Origin: Istiophorus platypterus | Lineage: Eukaryota; Chordata; Actinopteri; Istiophoriformes; Istiophoridae | Assembly: GCA_016859345.1 (NCBI GenBank) | Contig: CM029121.1 | Coordinates: forward strand, 28,216,527-28,280,526 | Length of the DNA: 64,000 nt | Reading direction: 5' to 3' | Part shown: one piece after another, positions 54,790 to 64,000 of the stretch | Position numbering within the stretch: the stretch's first letter is position 1 | Layout of the letters: each line of letters opens with the position of its first letter | Made by a program: the position numbers and the translations under genes | Notes under the pieces: generated by a model | What the model was told of the DNA's origin: nothing | Database searches by the model: none | The model's input: the letters and a program-made list of their open reading frames with translations, nothing else

Positions 54790-55440
54790 CCCCTCGTCCC
54801 TCCTGGTCCTGGTTCTGGTCCTAGATCCGGTTCTGGTCCTAGGTCCCGATCCCGGATCCTGGTGCCAGATCCCGGATCCTGGCCCTGGTCCTGGTCCTAG
54901 ATCCCGGTTCCGGATCCTGTTCCTGGTCCTGGTCCTGGTCCTGGTCCTGGTCCCGGTCCTGGTCCCGGTCCTGGTCCTGGTCCTGGTTCCGGTCCTAGAT
55001 CCCTATGCCGGATCCTGGATCCTGGTCCTGGCCCCAGTACAGGTCCCAGATCCCAGTCCTGGATACTGGATCCTGATCCCGGTTCTGGTCCTAGATCTGG
55101 TTCTGGTCCTAGGTCCCGATCCCGGATCCTGGTGCCAGATCCCAGATCCTGGTCCTGTTCCTGGTCCTAGACCCCGGTTCCGGATCCTGTTCCTGGTCTT
55201 GGTCATGGGTCCGGTCCCGATCCCAGATCCTGGTCTTGGTTCTGGTCCTGGTCCCGGTCCTAGATCCCGATCCCGGATCCTGGTCCTGGTCCCAGATCCC
55301 GGTCCCGGATCCTGGTCCTGGTTCTGTTCCCGGTCCTGGTCCTAGATCACGGTCCCGGGTCCCGGATCCCGGATCCCGGATCCCGGATCGTGGTCCTGGT
55401 CCCAGATCCTGATCCCAGTCCCAGTCTGGGTCCATTCACT
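54790..55440. repeat. GGTCCT/GATCCC hexamer minisatellite
   Basis: About 650 bases of tandem hexamers (GGTCCT, GGTCCC, GGTTCC, AGATCC, GGATCC) with local higher-order blocks such as GGTCCTAGATCCCGG. Long open frames on both strands (Pro-Asp-Pro-Gly and Val-Leu-Val-Leu repeats) come from the repeat and are not genes. A short inverted segment lies at about 55619-55665. Confidence 0.9.
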
Positions 55441-55944
55441 GTAAAGGCCTTAAACAGCAGCAGCGGTTCCATGTCCGACGCTGAGAGGAACAAGGGTCCT
55501 GAGGCCGGACCGCCATCTAGTGGCAGGACAGAGAACTGCATCCGTCCATCGTTATGATTAACATCATTCAAATGTGACAGACGAGGCTGTAAAGACGGTT
55601 TCCTTTCTTACAATGAATGGACCGAGACCGGGACTGGGATCGGGACCTAGGACCAGGACCAGCACTGAACAAATCCAACTAGTATCATTAGTGTTGTGTG
55701 TGTGTGACAGACAACACTGTAGTTTATGACACACACCACACACACTCACTACAGCACCAGATGTGTGTTAGTCCCCAACAGATGCACTGTTCACACCTCG
55801 TTTCATTAAATCCAGTTTTAGGAACATTTCCCAGAAAGTCCCTCAATACACAGACAGGCGACAATTAAAGGGGAAGCAACACGAAGTGACTCAGCCAGGT
55901 TCCAGAACAGCTTCAGATCTCCTTGGCCTTGATCCTCTGGGCTC

Positions 55945-56235
55945 TACTGGAGGATGGACACCGTCATCCACCGGAGGATGGAGGATGGGACCGCTTTTAT
56001 CGGAGGAGAGGATGGAGGACACACACGCCACACCGAGATGGAGAGGAGGACGACACCTTTTTTTGGAGAGGGAGGATGGAGGATGGACACCGTCATCCAC
56101 CGGAGGATGGAGGATGGACACCGTCTTTTACCGGAGGATGGAGGATGGACACCGTCATCCACCGGAGGATGGAGGATGGAGACCGTCTTTTACCGGGGGA
56201 TGGACACCGTCATCCACCGGAGGATGGAGACACCG
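55945..56235. repeat. 31-bp minisatellite
   Basis: The core CCGTC recurs at 56090, 56121, 56152 and 56183 (exactly 31 bases apart), then at 56207 after a shortened unit. Degenerate units reach back to about 55950. Units alternate between CCGTCATCCACCGGAGGATG and CCGTCTTTTACCGGAGGATG. As 31 is not a multiple of 3, all frames stay open, which explains overlapping predicted proteins here. Confidence 0.9.
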
Positions 56236-56998
56236 TCCAACACTACGGTGACCCCCCCTCCTGCCCTGGGGAGGCGGCACAATCCTGGTTCTCTGCTCAT
56301 TTGTCAGATTTTTCCTCTCATATGTCACACGTCTGTATCTCAGAAGCAAAGTGACCTTGTTCCCTCCACTGAAGAGATAAGGATTTAAGGATTTAAGATT
56401 TTAAAACTCAGCCTTCACCATGTGGTGAGACCATGTTCACCTCCAGCAGCTCAGGCTCAGCAAAGTATGACTATGGGATCAAGGCCACTAATAGAAGAGT
56501 AAAGTGGACCAGAGGTGTAACGGAGGCTGTGTGTGTGTGTGCAGCTGATTCTTATCCTATTTCTACACAAAAACAAAAGCTTCAAAAATAATTAGAATCT
56601 CAGACTCTTCTCCATAAAACCTTTGTGACTCAAGTCTGCAGAGAAAACTGGACTCATGACGATGACGATGATGAGCAAACAACATAAAATCTACTAAACT
56701 CTTAAGCAGAGAAAAACTATTGAGCTGAATCGACGCCTGTAGCTGCTGATCCGCAGGATTTAAAGAAACTAGAAGCTCAAATCTGAGATATCGATGCACA
56801 ACAGTTTACAAAGCATCTTTAATTTACATTTCCACACGGTTGCGTTCATCACATTGCTTGTTATTGATTGCTATGCTTGTTAAGTTGATTTGAGATGGAT
56901 AATTCCACCTCGTCCCCTCGTGACAGTAACACAGCAGCAATCTAAACACCTCTGGACGTGAAGGGTCTCATTTGTCTTATTTTATATATTCACACAAA

Positions 56999-57004
56999 TT
57001 TATT
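56999..57004 (-). terminator. spg11: poly(A) signal of spg11
   Basis: TTTATT on the plus strand is AATAAA on the minus strand, 232 bases past the spg11 stop codon (TGA at 57238-57236). Confidence 0.5.
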
Positions 57005-57235
57005 CTATTCAGTGATTATGTGAAAAGAACAGATTTTAATTTCCACAGCAGAAAAGTTAGAAAAGACTAAAGATTTTCCTGTTTCCTTTTTTTTTAGTAT
57101 CATACATTGACAGTTTTGCAGTTATTGATTATTGGTTCAACTGGCTTCTACGTGTAGAGCCGGTCAGCAGACCAGCCAGTCGCCTGGTCAGTCAGTAAAG
57201 CAGTGAGCGAATCAGCCCGTCAGCAGGTCCGTCCA

Positions 57236-59931
57236 TCAGCTGGCCAGCCGGTCGTTCAGGTAGCCGGAGGTCTTGGTGTCCTGCAGCATGGTCTTGGTGA
57301 CGTCGTACAGGCTCTGCTGGTAGGCCAGCCTGTAGCGGCTGTACACGTCATCGCAGTACGTCAGCAGGCGCCTGACGTTCGGCGTGACGCTGGCGGGGGC
57401 GCCGTCCAGCCTGAAACGACAACACAAAACACACGCAGGTGAGCCCGGGCCGGAACGACGGGCTGCTCCGGTCGCCGCCCCACGCCGCCCTTACCTCTTG
57501 AAGACGTCCTCGAACAGACCGGAGGTCAGCGGGCGGTGCTGCTTCAGCTCCTCCAGGTACACAAAGTCTCCCTTCAGGACCACCCTCTGGTACAGGATCT
57601 CCGCCCAGTCGGGGCTGTAGCCGTACGCCTCCGACACCACCAACGCCTGGGACACGGAACAGCTGGCTCTTTAGACTCACACTCACTTTTCCACGTTTCA
57701 GTTCTAATGATTTCTGCTGTTACAGAGACGTTCTCTGTGTGTATCACATGGTCATTAACATCGGAAGACAAAAAGTTTATGTTAGCAGGCATGAGAACGT
57801 TAGCACGAAAACACCACTGCGGTAAGGACAGTGGTGCGTTCACGGCACATAGTTTAAATCGTAATTACGAGAAGCCGAGTGGGGAAAAAAAAACCTGACG
57901 TGTACATCAGCTTCTGACTTGTGACTCAGAGTCTGAAAGGGATATTTCCCACATGGTAAAAGGATCTATTACTTTCTCAATGTTGCAAAATACTGATAAA
58001 TGTCCATTACAACTTCCTAAAGCCTGTGATGACTTCGACCCAAAGTCCAAAAACCAAACGATAAAAAATTTACTACAATAAGACAAAGAAAAGCAGAAAA
58101 TGCCCAAAACTGATGAGCTGGAATTGACAAATATTTTTTCCTCAAAACAATACTTAAATAGGTATCAATAAAGTTACAGGTTAATTTCTGTTGATCAGCT
58201 AATTGATTGACTGACTAATTGTTTCTATGGCTAACATGAACCGGACCTGGTAGCACCGTGGCAGAACCACGACCGTGCTCAGCATCTCTGCAGGTCGCAG
58301 GTTGATGACACGCAGGTCCGAACCCTGGTTCAGGAAGTGGAGCTGAAGAGCGACCAGCTTGGCCGTCCGGACGCATCGGGTCGCCTGGCGCACGCACGAG
58401 TCCTGGGAACACGCACGCACATGCACGCCCACGCACGCATGCACGCCCACGCACACGCACACACGCATGCACAGTTAATTTCTCTGTTGTTATTGCACTG
58501 AAGGTCCAAACAGAAGAAGACACAGATGGGCTGAGGAACCTTAGAGAAGCTCTCTGCGGCATCCTTCAGGAGACCCAGAACTTTGACCAACGAACTCTTC
58601 AGATCAGGGGTGACGACTGTCAAAGTCAAAAATAACAGGTAATATACACAGATAATGAAGTACACTGAGTTTCTGGTAAGTATTCTGGTGGGCTAGCTGC
58701 TAGTAGCTAGCTGTTAGCCGTTAGCTCTCTCCTGGCTCACCCCAGGCCTGGGACTCGATGATCTTCAGCTGGGTCCTGGCAGCCATCTCGTGGTTTTCTC
58801 CGATCTCCCTCCTCATGCTGAAGCACAGCGCCACCATGTTGTGTTTCTCGCTGTCCGCGGGGAGGCAGCGCTTGATGTAGTCCAGCAGGGCCGTCTTCAG
58901 ATTGGAGCTCTGCAGCGGGAGGGAGTCACAGACATTAAGAGAAAGTCCCGTAGGTGAGTCTGGCCGGCGACAGCCATCTTGGCAAGCAGGTAATTCAGGC
59001 TAACGGGACCAGACTGCTAACTAAATGACTGGGGCGAGAGCAGCTACTTCACTTTCAACAGTCATTAGGAAATAAACACTGCATGTAAAGAATCACCAGT
59101 CAACTCTGATTTTAAAAAAACAAAACAAAAAAAAGCTTAAAAAGTTTGGTGACTTTGCTCCAAAGTAAAGTTTAAAACTTGAGCCTGTTCACTCAGCATC
59201 TGCAGTAAATAGACTCCAATCCAGATCCAGATCCAGGTTTACTGACTGAGAACCATGGTTTCATGATTGGGGACATCAACAAAATACATGAATAAAGTCA
59301 CGATAAGTGGAAGTACAACTTACTCTAAGTAGCCTAAACAGAGGTAGAGGAGGGAACCTCATTTAACTAGCTTTGGGCTTATTCAACTGTAATAACAATA
59401 ACAATTAACAAATGTAGATGAAGACTTTCATAAGTAATTAGCTGAGCACTTCCCCTGTTTATAAAAAATACTGTTTGGGAATCTACAATAAAATGGAACC
59501 TAATAAATGAATTAATTTAATATAAGAATAAGATGTAAAATGGGTTCAATGTGAGATTAACAAGGGGCTGAAGTGAGTTTGAGATGAGATTAATCTGGTT
59601 TCCAGGAAGGTCGTTCTATGAAAACCCCATCCTGTGTTTGGGTTTTGTCAAGTTTCCACACACCAAAGTCAAAACTTTATCTCTGTTACTTAATCCGGTA
59701 ATCGAGCATGTACATGTGATTACTGTTGGTGTGTGTGAGTGTGTGTGTGAGTGTGTGTGTGAGTGTGTGTGTGAGTGTGTGTGTGAGTGTGTGTGTCCAC
59801 CTGTCGTCTGTCTGTGTCCACCTTCTTCCTCAGCAGCATCTCAAAGCGGTGGTTCTGATGCAGCAGGTCAAAGACGTACGTCATCTCGTTATACCTGCCG
59901 ATACCCGTCAGCAGACGCACCTGGGCACGTA

Positions 59932-59980
<49 letters not shown>

Positions 59981-61061
59981 GGATCTTTTAGCATCAATCA
60001 GAGGCAAATTTCTGTCTAATCCCAAACGTCGACTAAATGTACGTACTTTCCAGAGGAACGGGGCTCTGGGGCAAACAACAGTATCTAGTTAAACAAGGGC
60101 CTTTTGGCCGGTAGGTCGGGGGTGGGGCTTACCAGCAGGCTGTAGTGCTCTCCCGGGGCGAGGTGGGTGTGGCTGAGGTGACGGGCGGCCTGGAGTACCC
60201 TGACGATCCCCTCCATGTTACAGGTGAGACTGAAGCAGTCGTGAGCCACGATCAGCAGCTCCACGACTGCGGGGAAGGAAGGAAGCTGATTTTCATTGCT
60301 AATCATGAACACTGAGCATTAATGTAATCAATAAGCATGTTTACTAAATACAAAAAATGTAAATGTTAATATGGGAGTGATGTGGTGCTTTATTTTATGA
60401 AGCTGTAATTTCTTAATAAACAATAATTAAGTGCAAAGTTTCCTGGAGAGAACTTTGTAATCTGCTAATAATGACAATGTAGACATGATTTAATGGGTAA
60501 ATTTCCAATTAAAGAATTTATACTAATTGTTAAAATAAATTTTTCTGCAATATACAGAATAAATCATAAGAGCATCTTTGGAGAAAATTCCTCAGGAAAT
60601 CAAAAACTGCCTCTAAACTCAGTTGACTAAAATATCTCCTTTGTTTTGGTTTAATCTTTGTTTTGGTTTAACCTATAATTAGGAGGAAATTACATTTTTT
60701 TCTAGGAAATAATTTGGGTATTTTCCTTATCATAGCATATAGTACTTAAAGGAGCATTTCACCAGAAATGCCAGCGTAAACTATGAAGTGCACAAAACAC
60801 ATCAAGTGAACACATGCTTGACTTTCTTTTGTTATAATAACAGAAAATATGTGATATACTTCCCATCATTAATTTGTTGATTAAGTGTGTGTGTGGGTGT
60901 GTGTTCGTGTCGTACTGCAGTTCAGGTCTCTCAGTGGAACAGCGTTGAGGTTTTCCAGCAGCTTCACTCCCACCAGGTTCGGGTCATCGCACAGTTTGAT
61001 CAGCTGGATCAGGGAGTCCCGCCCCTCCGACGGCCTGAAGACCTGCCTCTCTGCTGGGTTA

Positions 61062-61096
<35 letters not shown>

Positions 61097-64000
61097 CACA
61101 AAGGAATTTGGGGTTTTAATGACCTAAGGAGTTTTCTTTTCATTCTTTTCATTTTCTTTTCATTCCACATTGTTGGTTTCTCAGGCAAATTCTCCAGTTC
61201 TTTAGACACAGTCTCTCTAAATTTTAATGTTTTGAGTCAAAAAAGAAATTAAATAAAAGAGTAAATTAACTGAAATGAAATGGAATTAAGTATCTTTGCC
61301 AATGCAAAGGGTTTTGAGACCTGCACATAGGGACAGATAAGGGAAATAGAATTACACAGAAATGACGTGATGTGAAACAAAATTTTCTAAATTTTCTTAA
61401 CTCAGGAACACTCAGACATGCAGCCGAACCTTTTTGTCTTGTTTTATATTTACTGGTGCAGGGGAAGACATTTTCAGAATGGAGACATTTCACCTCTAAC
61501 ATTCAACCCAGCCCTGTTCTCACCAGGCTGGAGCTCCTGGGCGGAGGCCTGCAGCGCCTGCACCACGGCGGAGGAGACCAGCTCGGCCACGGCTTCCCCA
61601 GAGAGACCCTGAGCTCTGATGAAGGCCTGGGCCTTTCTGAAGCGCTCGGGCTGATCTGACAGCAGCAGCATCTCCAGCACACAGCGGGGCTCCTCCCTGC
61701 AGATCTGACTGAAGGAGCTCTGCAGCTCCTGGCGAGGAAGGAGGGACGAAGACGGGCTCGGTGTTAGACGTAAAAACAGGGCTGGGCGTATTAATGACAG
61801 CACAGTTTACCTGGTTCGATAGCTAGAGACAGAGGGCATAAAATCCAATGATTATTTCTCACGACATCGTGTGATCATACCTTGGAGAGCTGGTAGAGGC
61901 TGAGGACTTGTTTGCAGTAGTTGTTGCCGTGGCGACACTGATCAACAAGTGCCTGGAGCTGGACAGCGACCTCGTCCTCAGGGCCGGGGAGCATGATGAA
62001 GGACGACAGGTTGCTGAATGACAGCGCTGGATCAGAGACAGAGGGAGAGAGAAAAGAGCAAATGAGGAAGAGGAGTGTATGAAAATAGGGTTTCTACGGA
62101 CAGAAGTTCCACTCTGAACTTTTTAGACTGGAAGGCAGCCTTTCAAACAGACTGTTTACTTGTGTTGTTAGTAAAGAACCTGGTCTTAGTTGGAAAAGGT
62201 CATATTCTTAAAGCCTTCACTGGTCAAACTAGAAGTCATGGTTAGGAGCAGTTGTCAGTGGTGTTCCTCAAGGTTCGATTCATGATCCTTTTGTCTTTTT
62301 TTTTTTGTTTTGTTTTTATTAATTGTGTGATTTTGTTTTCTCCTCCATGTTAAAACTTAAGGAATATTTCTTTAGTATTTAGTGAACTACACATTCAGCG
62401 ACAGAAAATACTGCAATTTTCATTAGGCATTAGAAACATAACAGAGAAACCCTGATGGAAAGTAACTATTTACTCAAATACTGTGCCTAAGTACAACCTT
62501 GATGTACTCGTACTTTGCTTGAGCATTTCCATTTTATGCTACTTTACACTTCTACTCTGACACATTTATTTGAGAAATTAGTTTACTGGTTACTTTGCAA
62601 GATTCTTTATACAAAATATAGTCAACAACCCAACAGAATGTAGAGTAGTTCAAATCAGCAAACTGCAACGTTGAAGTGATACATACATTTATGTAAGAAT
62701 AATAATCCAGTAACATATTCTGAAATGGGACATTCTACATGATCAGCAGTTTTACTTTTGGTACTTTTAAGTATATTTTGGTCAGATAAAAATTTAAATG
62801 CATGACTTTTATTTGTAATGGAGTATTTCTACACTGACATACATTTACTTAAGTTAAAGATATGGGAACCTCGTCCACTGTGAAGACGTATCAGGAGAGA
62901 GGCCACATTATTAATTCCTGTGTCGACACTGAAAACCTGTGACACCTTGTCTCTACTTAAACCACTGACATTTACCCCGGATCTGTTCTACCTCAGTACC
63001 AACACAGCTCACAACCAAATACACAATCATGTCCTTCCATGAGAGGAATAAAAAAAAAAGACCTGAAAGCTAAAGTAAATCCGATGTGAGCCACTATGCA
63101 GGAAATGAAGGCGGCAGCACTGGTTAAAGCAGAATCGTTTCAGCCGACTGGAAAACACATATTTTAATGGCTTTATGGCATCTTACTTCATTTTCTTCTT
63201 TCTGGTTCCAGAAAACCCCACCAAGTGACTGCAGTTAAAATTAACCAACTGATCAGCACCAGCACATTTACAGAAATTTAGTTTAATGTACGGTGTCCTT
63301 ATGAATAAAAAAAATTAAATGAAACTGTACCATATAAACACTTACAGCTGGTAATGCTCTTCCTTGGCGGAGCTGCCGATGCCGCCGATGCCACCGATGC
63401 CGCCGATGCCGCCAATTCCACCGATGCCTCCTCTTGCGGTTCGGGGTCGAGTTCTCCGGATGCCAGGCCTCGGCAGCGCAGCACCACCCACATGTCCGGG
63501 TGGTACAGGGAGAAGTATCGGCAGACGCGGCTGGCCTCATGGATACCGCCGTCGTCCAACAACTGACCAATGAGCGCAGCCAGAACGCTCCTCTCCCCAG
63601 GACCCAGCCCTGAGGGGACACTCGGCTCCTCCTGCTCCTCTGGGGGACCAGGGAGTCCCTCCAGACTGAGGCACTTCTCTGTGTTCAGAGCCGATATGCT
63701 CGAGAAGGAGAACTCCTTCACCAGCACGTCGTACGTGTTCATCTCGGGCGTGACGGCGGGTGGCGGCAGGTTGAAAACGCTTTCCTTCTCCATGGCGACG
63801 GTGAGGATGTGTCGTCGGACACGGCCGATCCAAAGCTTTTTCTCCAGCGTCTCCAGTTGTTCCACGGGAGCCGGGCTGAGCAGGGAGAGCCAGTGAGCAG
63901 CGAGGGCGAGGAGCAGGCAGCGCTCCTGGACGTCCGGCAGCTCCGCCTGGGCCTCCGCCGCCGCGGGGGGGTCCGACCGCCCAGCTTCAGCCTGCGACAG
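57236..64000 (-). CDS. spg11: spatacsin, C-terminal part (last 11 exons; 5' end outside the window)
   Basis: Exons: 64000(partial)-63346, 62026-61881, 61728-61524, 61053-60916, 60266-60133, 59920-59801, 58909-58741, 58616-58540, 58402-58247, 57646-57495, 57410-57236; phases close, giving the last 708 residues. Spatacsin works with SPG15 (spastizin) and AP-5 in lysosome/autophagic-lysosome reformation; loss of the human gene causes hereditary spastic paraplegia 11. Signature stretches: LLDDGGIHEASRVCRYFSLY, CFSLTCNMEGIVRVLQAARH, RLLTGIGRYNEMTYVFDLLH, EKHNMVALCFSMRREIGENH, VTPDLKSSLVKVLGLLKDAA, PDWAEILYQRVVLKGDFVYL, LLTYCDDVYSRYRLAYQQ. These form the alpha-helical Spatacsin_C region. The first exon encodes an Ala/Ser-rich repeat insert (63370-63430) not expected in mammals. 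Exon 61053 has a tandem CAGCAG acceptor, and the 58540 donor (GTTCCT) is weak. Length and ends agree with the known C terminus. Confidence 0.96.
57960..58225 (+). repeat. interspersed repeat, GATTAATC/TTGCAGCTCTA family (diverged copy)
   Basis: TCCTAAAGCCTGTGATGACT, GTCCAAAAACCAAACG and GCTGGAATTGACAAATATTT follow the same order as the copy at 3687-4018. The end (TTGATCAGCTAATTGATTGA) stops about 20 bases from the spg11 exon boundary at 58247. Confidence 0.55.
58404..58472. repeat. CACGCACGCATG-type tandem repeat
   Basis: Imperfect CACG/CATG repeat directly upstream of the acceptor of the spg11 exon 58402-58247. It reads GCGTGCGTGTG in the transcript. Confidence 0.85.
59718..59797. repeat. 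(GTGTGTGA)n repeat at an spg11 donor
   Basis: GTGTGAGT-type units on the plus strand are CA-rich in the transcript and begin within 5 bases of the donor of exon 59920-59801. Confidence 0.9.
59935..59979. repeat. (CA)n microsatellite at an spg11 acceptor
   Basis: About 22 units, read as (UG)n in the transcript, ending about 14 bases before the acceptor of exon 59920-59801. Confidence 0.95.
61063..61093. repeat. (CA)n microsatellite at an spg11 acceptor
   Basis: About 15 units, read as (UG)n in the transcript, ending about 10 bases before the acceptor of exon 61053-60916. A GT-rich stretch at 60885-60905 (CA-rich in the transcript) lies about 11 bases past the donor of the same exon. Confidence 0.95.
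62190..62300 (+). mobile_element. decayed non-LTR retrotransposon, reverse transcriptase fragment
   Basis: Plus-strand frame 62254-62298 reads VSGVPQGSIHDPFVF, which matches the conserved SGVPQGSxLGPxLF block of LINE reverse transcriptases with two changes. It continues into a T-rich stretch with no further similarity. It lies in the spg11 intron 62027-63345, antisense to spg11. Confidence 0.65.
62455..62870. repeat. interspersed repeat, ACTTAAGTA family
   Basis: AAGTAACTATTTACTCAAAT, TACTTTGCTTGAGTATTTCC-like, CATTTTATGCTACTTTACAC, TGAAATGGGACATTCTACAT, GACTTTTATTTGTAATGGAG and TATTTCTACACTGACATACA match, in order, a repeat I recognise from many teleost genomes. The copy fills most of an spg11 intron. 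A fragment of the same family is at 17693-17805. Confidence 0.7.

Larger units (their letters stand above)
51342..57235. other. intergenic region between chrna7 (5' side) and spg11 (3' side)
   Basis: This should contain the chrna7 promoter and the spg11 3' UTR. No other gene is supported. Contents from left to right: GA-rich tract 51424-51462; compound microsatellite 51552-51645; MITE-like element 52224-52540; CTC/CA microsatellites at about 53055-53175; a CpG-richer stretch 53920-54250; a large GGTCCT minisatellite 54790-55440; a 31-bp minisatellite 55945-56235; and the spg11 poly(A) signal at 56999. No TATA box or other clear core promoter is visible next to the chrna7 ATG. Confidence 0.6.

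Noticed and set aside
54731..55345. 204-codon plus-strand open frame and a 108-codon minus-strand frame
   Set aside because: Entirely inside the GGTCCT/GATCCC minisatellite; the repetitive residues and openness on both strands are products of the repeat.
62266..62280. GGTTCGATTC resembling a tRNA T-loop
   Set aside because: No acceptor stem or anticodon arm around it; the bases encode part of the LINE GVPQGSI motif.

Overview
This is vertebrate nuclear DNA, almost certainly from a spiny-rayed (percomorph-type) teleost. The genes are split by canonical GT-AG introns. Three encode conserved vertebrate proteins, and the introns and spacers carry dense CA/GT microsatellites plus several interspersed repeat families that I recognise as fish repeats (GCTAGCATGCTAACA-type, GTTAGCTTAGCTTAGCATAAA-type fold-backs, ACTTAAGTA-type, GATTAATC-type and the GTGGGGACC repeat). 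I joined the exons by hand using frame, phase and splice sites. In every gene all phases close.

Layout. (1) 142-7197, plus strand: complete znf277, 12 coding exons, 440 residues, five C2H2-like fingers; a CCAAT box and a CACGTG E-box lie upstream, and a YY1-like motif overlaps the ATG. (2) 7633-14268, minus strand: a complete 14-exon gene for a 780-residue minus-end-type (kinesin-14) motor protein whose N-terminal half I cannot assign to a known kinesin: a myristoylation-like MGSGAS start, an acidic segment, a tandem pair of about 45-residue modules, a UBA-like helical segment, then coiled coil and a C-terminal motor. It is tail-to-tail with znf277, with poly(A) signals only about 40 bases apart. 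(3) 14269-20860: intergenic, repeats only. (4) 20861-51341, minus strand: complete chrna7 (alpha-7 nicotinic acetylcholine receptor), 10 exons, 528 residues, with 30 kb of repeat-rich introns. (5) 51342-57235: intergenic, with a MITE and several minisatellites. (6) 57236-64000, minus strand: the 3' part (last 11 exons, 708 residues) of spg11 (spatacsin), running off the right edge.

The genes have no common pathway: ZNF277 is a nuclear zinc-finger protein, the kinesin a microtubule motor, CHRNA7 a synaptic cation channel and SPG11 a lysosome/autophagy factor. The points most worth a second look are the unusual kinesin architecture, a chrna7 intron made almost entirely of splice-donor-like tandem repeats, and the placement of complementary CA and UG dinucleotide repeats directly beside splice sites, including both ends of chrna7 intron 1.
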